Of a stretch of DNA of 64,000 nt, positions 23,646 through 35,451 are shown one piece after another. The translations under genes were made by a program, and so were the position numbers. How positions within the stretch are numbered: the first letter of the stretch is position 1; each line of letters begins with the position of its first letter. The stretch is taken from assembly GCA_003184365.1 (NCBI GenBank), contig NKYR01000002.1, positions 976-64,975 on the forward strand, read 5' to 3'. This DNA is from Evernia prunastri (lineage: Eukaryota > Ascomycota > Lecanoromycetes > Lecanorales > Parmeliaceae). Below the pieces are notes generated by a model that saw nothing but the letters and a program-made list of their open reading frames with translations, made no database searches and was not told the origin of the DNA.

Positions 23646-25191
23646 TCATTCGTATCGTTTAAAGCACAAACTTGCATTGGTTCCACCAAACCCGAAACTG
23701 TTCGAGAGCACCACATCTACTTTCCTTTTTTGCGCCTCCAGAGCAACGTAATTGCAACTGAACTCCGATTCTGCCAAGTTGGTCAAGTTCAATGTCGGCG
23801 GTAAGATCCCGTCTCTGATTGCCAAAACAGAGAACAGGGCTTCCACAGCCCCTGCAGCCCCCAGGAGATGTCCCACGGCACCTTTGGTACTGCTGACATT
23901 TATTTCCTCAGGATGGGTTTTCCCGTTTTCGCCTAAAATCAGTGCTTTGATAGCGCGGTTCTCTGCGAGGTCACCCAAGGGAGTGGAAGTAGCATGTGCA
24001 TTAACATAGTCGACTTTGACAGGTGGCAGAGATGCATTCTTGAGCGCCAGACGCATAGCACGAAAGGCGCCATTGCCATCCGGGGGTGGGGCGGTCATGT
24101 GGTGCGCGTCAGAAGAGGTACCATAGCCGGCAATTTCAGCATAGATCTGGGCACCACGAGCAAGTGCGTGGGGCAGTGACTCAAGAACGAGTACAGCAGC
24201 TCCTTCTCCAACTACGAAACCATCGCGAGCCGCATCGAATGGGCGAGAGGCCTGATCAGGGGCATCATTGAAGGAAGTGGTCAAAGAGCGGGAGCGTTCG
24301 AACCCGATGAAGGTAAGAGGGTGAATGCAGGACTCGGAGCCGCCAGCTATCATTACGTCTGCGTCGCCAAAGGCAATGAAGCGTGAGGCGTCACCTATAG
24401 AGTGAGCACCGGTCGTGCAGGCTGTTGTTGCGGCGTGGGAAGGGCCCTGAGCTGTGATCAGAAAGAGTAACACGGGTAGTAATAAGAAATTCCAAACCTT
24501 GAAGCCATATTTCATCGCTACATGACCTGCAGCTAAATTGATAAGGAGCCTAGGCACAAATAAAGGGGAGACTTTTTTCGGGCCCTGGTTGTTTTTGAGT
24601 CTTTTACTAGAGGAGCGTGGGTCTATAAAACTCACACCTTTGTAGAGGTCGACCGAGGTCTGATACTGTACTTCTAGACTTCCAATACCAGAGCCTAGAC
24701 ATACGCCCTGATTTGCAGCTTAGCTTGATCATCGTGTTTGACTTTGAAAGAGTCATGGGCGTACTGTCATTTCACGCTGTTGATCACTTTTCGGACGCCA
24801 TGCTGCATCCTCGAGAGCCTCGCTCGAGGCCAGCATTGCGTACTGCATGAATGTTGGCATTCTTCGCTGCTCCTGAAAGCCTGTTAATGCCGTGCTCTTT
24901 TTAACAAGATGCAATATCTGGCGCACATCACCGCTCAACCACTCGCCTGGAGTCCAAGCGCCATCAGCTTTTCTCCCCCGTGGTACGAGACCTGCGATTT
25001 GGCATTGCTGCTGCAAGTGGACTTTACTTCTGCCAGCAAGAGAAACGATGCCGCATTCGCCATCTAACAGTCTCTTCCAGGAACGCTGAGCACCTAAATC
25101 GTTCAGACATAGATGAACGTGTAGAACGACTTTTCGTACCTGTCCCTAAAGGTGTCACTGCTCCCAATCCTGTGACCACGACTCTTTGCAT
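23646..25191 (-). CDS. cem1: mitochondrial 3-oxoacyl-[acyl-carrier-protein] synthase (KAS, Cem1)
   Basis: Six exons on the minus strand: 25191-25140, 25093-24927, 24872-24765, 24707-24636, 24584-24498, 24446-23646 (428 aa, in phase). The start MQRVVVTGLGAVTPLG is the classical N-terminus of KAS enzymes. The thiolase-fold triad is visible as Cys172 (TTACTTGAHSIGD), His313 (NAHATSTPLGD) and His355 (TKGAVGHLLGAAG). The enzyme condenses malonyl-ACP in type II mitochondrial fatty-acid synthesis, which supplies lipoate. No clear N-terminal presequence is seen, as in several fungal Cem1 proteins. Three of the five introns are multiples of three with open frames, so intron retention would keep the frame. 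The gene is divergent from mrpl17. Confidence 0.93.
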
Positions 25192-25372
25192 TTCATCTTG
25201 TCGCTACTTTTATGATTGAAGATCTGATAGAATACGAGTTTTGCCGATAGGGCTCATAACTTACGTACCTTACCATATTTTACAATATCTTACCATATTC
25301 TAGTCTCCGGCCGAGCGACATTTAGCTTAGAAATAAATCTGATCAACCGCTGTTAATGAAGAATCCAATGTG
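25192..25372. promoter_or_regulatory. bidirectional promoter between cem1 and mrpl17
   Basis: Only 181 bp separate the two start codons of divergent genes that both act in mitochondria. It contains the repeated words TTACCATATT and CTTACCATATT (about 25266-25302). Confidence 0.55.
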
Positions 25373-26520
25373 ATGACTCGGGGCCATACTACGATTCAGC
25401 GGCTGGCTTTACAGTCAAGTATATAGCCAATGATCTCAACCAGTCTGTACCTCACGCTAATTTGTCCAGGACCATCTACATCGATTTGCCGTACATGTCT
25501 CCATCAAATCCGCGCTGCCTCCAGCGCCGCCGCCCCTGTCGAGACAGTCCCCGTTGAGTCTTCTCCTACTGGACGCGCACCACCAGCTCTTACAGCCTCC
25601 CAATCTCAATCAATCATCTACAAACTAAGAACATCTGTCCTCCTCTCACGCCCGCCCCTCTTGACCCGCGATCTTACCGCCTTTGAGAAATCTTACTTTC
25701 TCTATCAACGTCGCTTAAATGAACGGCTGGCTCTACCCTTCACTCGCTACTTCTACTATCAGCGTGGCACGCCAGGAGACGTCGAATGGAAGCGCCAGAT
25801 CAAAGAGCGAAAATCACCCGCCAGAGATATCGGCGTATATAATGCCTATGGGGACGAAGGTTGGAATGATGAATTACTGGTGGGTGATAGGGTGAGCGAA
25901 CCCGAGGAACAAGTGGAGGGGCTGTTGAGGGATGCCGATGTGGGGGTTAAAGAACGAGACGTTCAAGGGGAAGGAAAGGTGGTGAAGAAAGAGGAAGTGG
26001 AGAGGCCGATGCCGAGGGTTACAGAGGCAGATAAAGCCGGTAATACGAAAAGTCTGAATAGGTCATTGCAGAAGACATTGTATCTGGTAGTCAGCAGGGG
26101 GAAAAGACAATGGGAGTTTCCTTCAGCTGAGTTGGCGAGGCAGGAGAGCTTGCACACAGTGAGTCGGTATCGTTTTATTGCAGGCCGGGTTTGGAGTGCT
26201 AATCCAAATGACTGCAGAGTGCGGAGAGAATTATCGTGCAGACCGGCGGTTTGAACATGAACACTTGGGTCGTGGGAAACATACCGATTGGTCACCAGGT
26301 CTACAACTACAGCCAAAGTATTGTCAACGAAGGGAAAGGGTCAATCTTACGTGGAGAGAAAATCTTTTTCATGAAAGCCAGGATCTTGGCCGGGCAAGCA
26401 AACCTCAAGGACAATCAATTTGGGCTGGAAGACTTCCAATGGCTGGCTAAAGAAGAGATACAGAAAGCGTTCCATCCACGAAATTGGAACGCCGTAAAGA
26501 ACATCTTACCTGAGAGATAA
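25373..26520 (+). CDS. mrpl17: mitochondrial large-subunit ribosomal protein mL46 (yeast Mrpl17)
   Basis: Three exons: 25373-25418, 25470-26158, 26218-26520 (345 aa, in phase). The short first exon supplies an Arg/Ser/Thr-rich start (MTRGHTTIQRLALQSRPST) suitable as a mitochondrial presequence. Its intron has a CGCTAAT branch site. Family blocks are LRTSVLLSRPPLLTRDLTAFE, YFLYQRRLNERLALPFTRYFYYQRGT, TLYLVVSRGKRQWEFPSAEL and a Nudix-like C-terminal half (TWVVGNIPIGH, KIFFMKARILAGQ). The catalytic Nudix box is not preserved, as is usual for mL46. The product is a structural part of the mitoribosome large subunit. Confidence 0.93.
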
Positions 26521-26674
26521 AGAATGGAAATGCTGTATTGTGTATGCGTGATGGCGTGCATTGCACGATGTGAATGTACTGTCTTGACCTCTGCCGTTTC
26601 TCTATAGCACCGTAGAGACTTATCCCGGGGTCTCGTTATCAGTCCGTGAATCATAATGTCTCTTCCCCTGCGAA
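26521..26674. other. short convergent intergenic region
   Basis: 154 bp between the stop codons of mrpl17 and the nickel transporter gene. Confidence 0.5.
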
Positions 26675-28680
26675 TTACTTCGCTGCTGATCGATAGGGTG
26701 GACCATGGCAGCTACTGAAGGTAGGAGGCACCTCAGCCTCGATAATATCCGGGTTACCTTTGACGTTGGGAGTAGTTGGAATCTCTCTGTCACTTGGGGA
26801 AAGGTCAAAGTCTGGTAAGACTCCTTTAAGCTCAGGCAGAGCACCCAACTCCTTGTCGTCCTGCAACTGCCGAAGTCTCTCTCTTTTGCGGTCAACTCGG
26901 CTCCGCCAGGGTTTATACAAAAGTACACTCAAGCCACCAAAAACGACGAAGGAGCCACAGATAGCACCACCTGTAACCTTATGTCAACAGTGCTCGCCGC
27001 TAGACGAGACGTATTGCTTCTTACCAATAACGTCGTAGTGTTCTCCGGCTACCGCAACTCCGCCCTGAAAAAGACGTCAATATTACTGCTGGACAATCGG
27101 AATATGGTGTCAAGCCCACCCAGAATGTACCAGGGGGGTGAGCAATGTCAAGGACCTGTAATAATCTCAAAGTCAGTTTTGCCTATTTGAGGGGATATGT
27201 TGAGGCTCGGAGCAGCTTTACAGAGCTGAAACTCTGAAACTCAAGATTTGGTCCAAAAGAATGGGGATTTGGAAAATACACACAAGACTCAACATTTGAA
27301 CCAATCCTATGACCATGGCCACCGTGACCGTGATGAATGTGAGGATAATCGAATAATAAAGTATGGCAATCTGGTCCTTTGCGAATGCCGTAGAGGTATA
27401 CAGAGCCATCATCAGTGCGCCATCAACAGTATCTAGCAAGCACATCCCAACTGTTCTGGTAAGCCAACGACTTACTACGAATGGGCCTTGGTAGGGACTC
27501 ATACCCGTGAACAGCAGCGGGAAAATCAGGATGAGCCATATGCTTGTGCCTTTCGCACCTTGGATAGATGCAATCCCCAATAGTGCAACCTCTGAAGACG
27601 TGTCAAAGCCCAGGCCAAACATCAGACCCAACTACAACTTTGATGAGCTTCTGGAAGACCAAGATGGACGGAGGGAACAATTTACCGGATACCTGATAAA
27701 GGACAACCTTCGGATTAGCTTTGCAACATCGCGCAAAGTGGGCTGGAAGAAGGGTCTCAAGTGGGACTGCACATTTTCCACGGACTGGGACAAATAATCA
27801 GCCATATATTTCGAACATGCAGGATTCTTTCCCACCGGTCAATAAGCTTGAACATCCTTTTGAAGAGATAGAATAGGCACCCAGCTCCTTTGATTTCGAA
27901 TGTTTGCTCCTCCCCAGGGGCTGCAGCAATCAATTTTCTCATCAGTCGTATAAGTTTGTACAGAATATAGATATTCACAACTCCAAGTATAATGAGAAAG
28001 GCAGCAGAGACGGATGTGCCGATGATGCCCCCAATCTTACTGAATGCCCCAAACTTGGAGCTGATTGCAGAAGCGGTGGCGGCGACTACCACGCAAGTAA
28101 TAACGACAATGCTGATGAAATAAGACAAGGTCAGATAGCCGCTTGAATACGCACTTTGTAGCAGGTTACTAGTGGAGAAACGAACGTTGAATGACCGAGA
28201 GAGAAGAAGGTTCCAACAGTGACCGGTCGTTGATCTGATACTATGAGCCGACGAGTCATCAAGTCGATTGCCTGACTCCTCGGTGAGAAACCCATTGGCA
28301 TGCGAGCTGAACTAAAGCATACATACGGAGATGTGGTCTGCGTCGAGAGCGTGGCGGAGACCGAGAGTGTAACTCAGCAGTGCCGTGGAGACAAGGGTTC
28401 TGTACCCATGATTGGACTTAGTACTCTTTTTCTCCCAGTCTTTCCACGGTTGCGTACACATGAAAGTGCTACAGTTGCATCAGCGAGGAGAGGTCGAGGA
28501 AAGGTGTTGGAGTCGCCGGACAAGGAGGATACCGACAGCCACCCAGGCAATAACGTTCGCAAAGACCAATACAAATATTATGCCTACAGCTGGAAAAGGC
28601 AACTTTCGTAAGCCTGGAATACGTTGGTGGCAGGCAATTGCCCGTCTGTTGATACGGATTTTCAGCGCAGGAATTCCCAT
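26675..28680 (-). CDS. nic1: NiCoT-family nickel/cobalt transporter (Nic1/HoxN type)
   Basis: Twelve exons on the minus strand: 28680-28522, 28468-28458, 28399-28327, 28271-28186, 28111-27836, 27784-27773, 27692-27686, 27631-27505, 27450-27284, 27155-27120, 27064-27025, 26970-26675 (429 aa; exon sum exactly in phase). The signature LGLRHALDADHIS in the second membrane helix is the nickel-binding HX4DH motif. Other family blocks are FFSLGHST, PWKMYPLGLMFGLGFDTSSEVALLGI, LLDTVDGALMMALY and SFVVFGGLSVLLYKPW. Several hydrophobic helices are visible, with a charged C-terminal tail. Such carriers import nickel at the plasma membrane, mainly for urease. Three internal exons are only 11, 12 and 7 nt long. 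They are required to restore HFH, PWKM and MYP of the family sequence. Confidence 0.88.
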
Positions 28681-29112
28681 TATGTATTCTGTCTGATTTC
28701 GTGTGCTCGAGAAAGCCACGAATGACTCCTCTGTATTAGTCTTTCTTGAAACCAAGACACTTGGTACACTAATAAGAAGATGAATTAAAATTGTACGAGT
28801 TCATGTTGAGTCGCGTCGAGGGGGGCTACCTTAATTATGGAGGAACGGATAGAAGTCATTTACACTTTGCTTTTTGCCTCAGCCGACGTCACACATATGC
28901 CTGGATTCAACTGAAGGTCAAGGTCGATACATCAAAGGCTTGATCGAATACTCGAATCATGCATGCTACATATACCTCCTCCAAGATACTTGAATATACA
29001 GCAGATGGCAAAATTGCCCATCGTGAGCGCCGATATAATACAAAAATGCAGGTTCCGCCCGACAATTGAACTCGAAAAACGCCGTGCTCTCTCCTCTTCT
29101 TTGATTCTAACT
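28681..29112. other. intergenic: nickel transporter promoter and drs2 3' region
   Basis: About 430 bp with no accepted coding region. Both neighbours are on the minus strand, so this holds the drs2 terminator and the nic1 promoter. Confidence 0.5.
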
Positions 29113-32100
29113 TCATTTCCTCCGCGATTTACCCCTCTCCATGCCTGGCCTTGAGCTTGCCATCTCCCCGTACCTCCCTCGTTCCCTAGTCGTATCATAG
29201 GCCTGCAGCACCCGGTTTTGACTCTCGTCCGCCTGGCTAAAAGCATAGCCCCTTTGCTTTCGCATTCGCTGTACTTGTCGCACTTTCCTGATTGCCTTCT
29301 GGAATTGCTCCATTCTGGGCCTGTAGTCCTGGATGTTGTATTTCTGGATCTCTTGCACGTGATGGTAGGTTTGGGGCCGGTACATGCGTTTCGCGTACTT
29401 CCACGTAAAGTCTCGGAGGAGGCAGATCACGGGTAACACCACGGCCATCAAGTAAAAGACAGGAGAAGTGAAGAGTCGTGGGATTACGCCATCGTATTCA
29501 GTGGAAAAGCCGAGTTTGGGGGCGACCGTTGCGTAGACAGCGATAAATGCCAACCAGATGACCATGCTTCCAGGGATGGCGAGGAAAGTATATTTCGTCC
29601 AAATGTTCGTTATGAGTGCCGCTTTCCCTAAAACCGTTGCAAGGACTGCCGTGTACAGAGCGGTCCCCCAGACCCAATGGCCGGCTATTTTTCCGTCGCT
29701 TTGGGGAAGATCCCAAAACCATATGAGCTCAGATATGAAGTACGCGAGAAGAGAATGGTAGAACCCATTGAGGATCCAGGACCAGAAAGAATGCATCTTG
29801 AAGAACACACCTTTCTGTCCAAGCTGATACAGCTGTGGATACCGATCGAGAAGGCGAGCGGAAATGAATTGGTCAAAAATCCCTATTACAACGGGTGGGA
29901 AAACGGTAAAGAACACGTTGTAGAAGGACAAGGTCCATGATTCGAAGATGACTTCACCAGAGAAGGCGTTTTGGAACGAATACTGTATTTGTTTGATTAG
30001 TCAGACGATCGTGCCAAGCATAGAGAATATGAGTACCCAGAATTGTGTCATGTAAAGTGCAATGTTCTTGTAAAAGGAGTAGAGAATCAGCTTCGAAATT
30101 CGCTGATAGTTCCATGCACCGTGTACGAGCAAGAGCTTTCGCAGATATCGAAACTGTCCGATGGCTACATCGGCGCTTCGCGCAGCCTGAAGACCTTCAA
30201 CGCCGCTTATGCCTACTCCGACATGTGCTGCCTGGATCATGGAGACATCATTGGCGCCATCCCCAATGGCCAATAGAATTGCCTTGCGATTCCTTTTGAC
30301 AAGCTTAACAACCAATGCTTTCTGCAAAGGCGAAACGCGACTGGTGATTATGTTAGCAATCATCAAATCATCCAAAGGGAATAACATTACCAGCATATCA
30401 CAGCCTTGCACATGATCGCAAGCTCAAGAAAGATCCGTTCCATATCTTTTTCTAAAGCAAATGTCAGAGATTTACCATCTATGATGAGAGCAAGTGTCTC
30501 TAGCTCAGCACCTCCCGCTGACTGATTTTGTATGGCAGTGAGCTTGTTCTCTATATTGATTCTTGTAGCTGATGAATTATCTTCATTGATAATCAACAGT
30601 GTCATGTCTTCGCTTATGAGTTTACAGCTCATGCCAATGTTAATGGCGGTCTCTTGTCGGTCACCCGTAAGGACCCATATCTTGATGCCTGCTTCCTGAA
30701 GAGTGTGGATGGTGTCTGGTACGCCATCTTGAAGCTTGTCTTCGATGGCTGTCGCACCAAGCAAAAGGAAGTCGTGCTCGATGATTTCCGCTGCTTTGTC
30801 AAGTTCCTCACTACGGCTCCCACTAACAGTCGTGTTGGCCTTGTCAAAGACTTGCAGCCATTGCTGGAGCTCTTCTTCTGGTATCTCGCGCATTGCTAGA
30901 CACAATGTTCGCAAACCTTCCGTGGCATACTCCTCCAGGTGCTGCAAGGTTGCTTCAACTATTGGATTATCCTTACCAAGTCGCTCCAGAATGACGGTAT
31001 CAGCCCCCTTACAATAGCAGCGCACTCTGCCATCGGGGCATCTGAATATTGTCGACATGCGTTTCCGTGTTGAATTGAATTCTAAAACAGCCAATAGCTC
31101 GTACTCACGTTCCTCGCCTTCTACTGAGATCATTACAGAGCGGGGTCTCCGAGCCGTAAACTGATATCCCAGCATCACCGCACCTTCCACCAGAGCACCC
31201 TCGTCTGGTGAAGCCGCCTGATATTTGATCTCACCCGGCTTTTCGTCCCTTCGTTCTGGAATGACCGTGTGACATGTTGATAAGAGCGCCAAGAAGTGAT
31301 GAATGGCTGTTTGGCTGGGGTGCGTCTTTCGGTTTTCGGCAAGCTTTTTAAAGTCGTAGATGCCTATAGGATTCTGTTCTGTGGCTCGTCTGTCCTCAGG
31401 AACCTCATCCGCATACTGTATGCCTCCTATCGAGCACTGCTTGAACTCCATCATGTTGCAGGTAAGGGTGCCAGTCTTGTCCGAAAAGATATACTCAATC
31501 TGTCCTAATTCTTCCACCAGGGACGATGTCCGACAAATTGCGGGCGTGTCCGTTCGGTCGTAATAGATATCAAGGTCAGAATTGATCAGATGTGCTTGCC
31601 AATACTTGACGACCTCTATTGTTACAAATAGTGATATTGGCACAAGGTTGGAGTAAAGGACCCAATAAGTAAAGATGTCGGAGAAGAACTGCTTGGCAAG
31701 ACCGGTATCTTCTATGTATAAATATGTAAGCTTGCTTGTTGCCGTAGCTCGGATGACGAGATCGCCGACAGAGCTTATTATGCTCAATGCCACGAGAATT
31801 GCAACCAGCATGATTATTTGCAGATTCACCAGTTTTTCCACATGGGTCCTTTTGATAGGGGTAGCCGTAGCATTACGCATAAGCTTTGTCTCATGGCCAG
31901 TAAAGACAACGATACCATGGATCCAAGGAGTGTTGCGAAGCGTCGCCCCTCTGAGGAGCAACTGGTCTGGTGCCAGAGGCAATTCCTTTTCGCCACCACC
32001 AGCTGTCATCGTCAGAGTCGCTTCGTACGTGTACAGACTGCTATTTGGCTGTTCTGAACGGACTCTGCCAGACAATCGACTAAGCTCATTAGGGCTTACA

Positions 32101-33305
32101 AGGGTCGCAGTCTCCGGAATGGCTTGTTTGATCTTTAAGTTCGTTTCGCCGTCAAGGTTGGCTGTCTCGATGTAGCATAATCCTTCGGGCTCAGAGGTAG
32201 CCAATAGTACCAGGTCCGCTGGAAATGGCTCTTCTGATTCTACTCTTACAATGTCTCCCACCTTCACATTGACCCATCTAACGTCTTCGAAGTTTGATCC
32301 CCTTAATACTTTAGTCTTGGAGTGGTTGAGCGACTTATCAGAATTCTTGCGCTTGAAATCCTCGATCAGTTCCTTCCCGGCCGAAACAAGCAGTACGATG
32401 ATAAGTGGCCCAATAGTGGTGTATCGATTGGTTGGAGAGATATTTGGTATCTGCTGCAAAGCTGCTGTAAACAAGAAGAACAGGTTGGCGTATTTGGAGA
32501 ATTGTTCGAAAAGGAACTTGGGCAGGAAAGTCGCGATGTTGTACTTTGCTGTGGATACATGATTGTCAAGATACCGTATCTGCGCATTCGCAGGCGGATT
32601 GTTGAGATGTATCAATCTAGGGCCTAGAGTAGATGGATCGGGCTTGCCTCTGCCGAATCCAAATTTGAAATTCCCTGGATCAAATTTCTGGTGCTCTGCC
32701 TTTTTGATCTGGTCTTCCGTCATATCGCTGTCCAATCTGGGCTGACCAGGCGTTGTCTCGCGCAATGGCATGTCCATTTCTGAGTACTCCGGTCCCCTGC
32801 CAAATAACGTCTTTGCCCTTCCCACGATGCCTCCTCCCATGCTGAGCACACTGTTTCGGTTATCATGCCGTCCTCCACTGACCATCGGAGTTGGCCCCGA
32901 TTCTACCGCACCAGAGCTATGATAATAGGCCCCCTGCATGGAGGGATCGTCTTCGGGAAGATCGTCCATATCTGAGTACCTCTGATAGTTGTTCAAATCT
33001 GAAGTTTGCGAATAAGTGCGATTCCCAAGACCCAGGTACGGTTGTCCAGCGCGCGGTACCCTTAAGCTACCTGGCAAGCCATGGGATATTTGCTGTGCGC
33101 CGACAAACTCATCGTAAGATACAGAAGGGCGAGGTTGGGGCCTGTCGGAGTGATTAATGTTGTGTTGACGGAGGAGGTCCTCATCGCTGATGGGAGGAGG
33201 CCTGCCATCGTTATATGTAGGGTTCAAGTCCTCGAGATCTAGAAGGGGACCACCAGAGTTTTTTGGGGCTGGCTGCCCCCCAACTCCTGGAAGCCTAGCA
33301 GCCAT
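29113..33305 (-). CDS. drs2: P4-ATPase phospholipid flippase, Drs2 type
   Basis: Three exons on the minus strand: 33305-30391, 30340-30037, 29982-29113 (1362 aa, in phase) with 50- and 54-nt introns. The Pro-rich cytosolic N-terminus leads to the P4 start RLIHLNNPPANAQIRYLDNHVSTAKYN (quoted in part: IRYLDNHVSTAKYN). The actuator motif is ANLDGETNLK, the phosphorylation site DKTGTLT has Asp at about 609, the nucleotide domain has YCKGADTVI, and the hinge has TGDRQETAINIG and GDGANDVSMIQ. About ten membrane helices follow the family pattern, and the C-terminus carries basic and Arg/Gln-rich stretches. Drs2-type flippases move phosphatidylserine/ethanolamine to the cytosolic leaflet of late Golgi membranes with a Cdc50 subunit and Arf-GEF input. 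A Sec7 GEF gene lies about 6 kb away, but that proximity is probably coincidental. Confidence 0.95.
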
Positions 33306-33690
33306 GTCGAAGTGAGACGCTGGTGTCCTGAACCTGGCCCCGACCAGCTGAGTGTGGTCTCAGCAAAATGGGCAGGATGAGGCTCAACATCAAAGGGTGG
33401 GAAGGCTTGTACATGTGCTCTCTTCACATGTGCACGGAATATGGCACGGTTCTCTGAAGACTTGGTATTTCATCAGTTGGTCCTCACCTCGCAGGCTCCA
33501 TCACTGCCTCAACCCGCAGTGAGCTTCGGGCCGAATGTTCAACCGAGCCCTAGATTAGCCCTCGAGGAACTAGGACACTTTCCCCCAAATTCTACCTTAC
33601 CTACCTTACCTACCTTACCTTAGGTACACCAGTACCTAGTTAGACTTGCCAAAGTGCCCTAAAACAATATCGTTTCTATCTCCCAAGAAC
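33306..33690. promoter_or_regulatory. divergent promoter region drs2 / CRIPT with TACCT tract
   Basis: 385 bp between divergent start codons. A tandem of TACCT/TTACC words runs at about 33594-33625, followed by TTAGGTACACC. Similar tracts occur at other promoters in the window. Confidence 0.5.
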
Positions 33691-34238
33691 ATGGTCTGTG
33701 CCAAGTGCCAGAAATCGCAAAAGAAAACAGAGCTTGCCACACCAGGCGTAAAGCGGAAGAATGACTTGTATCCTGGCTCGTCTGCCTCCCATGACAAGAG
33801 CAAATCCTCAGCTACTTCAAGCGCCTCCGGCATAGGGAAGGTAAGCTAGGCTGCTTTACGTGTTCTCATACTGTTATGCGACCTATTTGACATGTTTCCA
33901 TAGAGCAAACTCCTCAGCAAAGGTGCATTACATCCATACGCAGCTTACAGCTCCACATGCGCAACATGCAAAACGAAAGTACACTTAAAAGTTCTAAGCC
34001 AAGAGAGAAATCTAGCTCAGCTAAACGGGCGATAGATAGATCAAGGCCACAAGTTTTGCAATCGATGTGCCTACAAAGGCGGCAACGGTACGTCTTGTTC
34101 GGGCTTCTTTTGCAACCTTCAACCGGAGCCATGGGCTGAGTGTACATTCTAGCCTGTGCCATCTGTGGCAAGACCCAAAACCGAAACACAACATCTAGCG
34201 GTAGATCTGTCGAAGGCCAGAAATTTTCGTCCAAATGA
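33691..34238 (+). CDS. CRIPT homologue (cysteine-rich PDZ-binding protein family)
   Basis: Four exons: 33691-33840, 33904-33978, 34036-34087, 34153-34238 (120 aa, in phase). The N-terminus MVCAKCQKSQKKTELATP has the first CxxC. It is followed by SKLLSKGALHPYA, CATCKTKI, FCNRCAYKGGNACAICGK, and a polar tail. Pairs of CxxC motifs at both ends are the zinc-binding hallmark of CRIPT. In animals CRIPT binds PDZ3 of PSD-95 and is also part of minor or general spliceosome assembly. In fungi the role is likely splicing-related, by inference. The third intron acceptor was placed at GCGATAG because it yields the conserved KTKIDQGHKFC junction. Confidence 0.9.
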
Positions 34239-34940
34239 AGATCTTCGCGTCTTCAATCCAACTTATTCATCTCAAGTTCTCAACAAATGACTGTCGAGTT
34301 TACAGAGCTTGGTGGCTTTATAGCATATCGGACAAGAGCGCTATGTAGTGCTGAAGATACGGTTCTTCGCACAGGTCGTCCTTTTGCACCAACATCGCCG
34401 GCATGAGGTAAGCACTTCTATGGCGAAGTTGCCATAGACACTCCAACAACTTTGAGGTCGTATGCAAGACGCCTTTCACATTTTGGGCAGCACTCTGGTA
34501 GAAAATACTCGCGTACGACAAGAATCAATCACCTACAAGTCTGGTGTCGGCATCTGTACGGGGTTAAGTCTTAGAGGTTCGCGGGATCATGCAAGCCTTT
34601 ATGTTTAGTGTGGAGAGGAGAGAAAGGGAGTACACAGACGGGGTCAGCTACTTTTTAATCTTCGTCAAGTTGGGGCTGTATGTGTATAGTGAAAGTAGGT
34701 TTATACAGTTTAGATTTTCACCCATTTGGACTTCGGACGAGCCAGCTGGGTTCAGGAAGGCAAGATTGCACTCAATATACATGAGGACTTGAGAAAGTAG
34801 TGAGCGCTTGACTTGCTACATCCAACGGCGAGCATAGAGTGTAATGGATTCCGGCATCTGTGTTTATTTTTGGTGTTGATATAACAGCTGTAAAGTGGCC
34901 AATTGCAACAGCGCTCACTCCTAGGGTTGCGCGGGCGTCA
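34239..34940. other. intergenic, no gene recognised
   Basis: About 700 bp after the CRIPT gene. It has short reading frames only, none resembling a known family. Confidence 0.5.
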
Positions 34941-35403
34941 GGCCCATACGAAATATGCCAGCATATTTTCAAATCTCTTGGCATATGTTAATTATCGCCC
35001 CACTAGTATATTTTCAAAATATTTTACGATTCCGTTAGTCGAAATCATCGCAAGTAACCCTAAGTCTGTAGGCTTTAAGCCCCGAAAATGAGAAAATTCA
35101 TCACAGATAATAAAAATATTCGAAAGAGTACGTTCGAGAGTAAGAAGTCTGTATACTTGATTAATAGAAAAGCGCAAATTTTTTATTATTTTAACACGTT
35201 AAGAACCAATGTTTGTAGATATTTTATCCAAATGTCGCCGATGCTTAGCGGATATCTTATATGGCTCTACCCATATTTTACATATTTGACGAACTGCAAT
35301 TTGGATGACTAAGCGAGAAAATATGGTAACAGAACGGTAGCGTACATATATTTGACGAAATATGCTGGCATATTTCGTCAAATATGTGGTTGCCGAATGG
35401 GCC
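34941..35403. mobile_element. inverted-repeat element with palindromic ends (MITE-like)
   Basis: GGCCCAT (34941-34947) and ATGGGCC (35397-35403) are inverted. CGAAATATGCCAGCATATTT (34949-34968) and its reverse complement (35358-35377) form a perfect 20-bp inverted pair. The right side also holds a near-perfect palindrome (35348-35385; 18-bp arms around TG). The roughly 460-bp interior is AT-rich and non-coding. No clear target duplication is seen, so the class is undetermined. Confidence 0.6.
35348..35385. repeat. 38-nt palindrome, 18-bp arms
   Basis: The left arm is ATATTTGACGAAATATGC (35348-35365), the centre TG, and the right arm its exact reverse complement (35368-35385). It can form a strong hairpin or cruciform. 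Confidence 0.85.
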
Positions 35404-35451
35404 CTAAGGTAGTTTATCGATTAGCCGTAGGTATTTGAAAGAAGTCTAGTT

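Noticed and set aside
19004..33305. Sec7 exchange factor and Drs2 flippase as a trafficking gene cluster
   Set aside because: The families are functionally connected in yeast, but here three or four unrelated genes lie between them and orientation gives no sign of a cluster.
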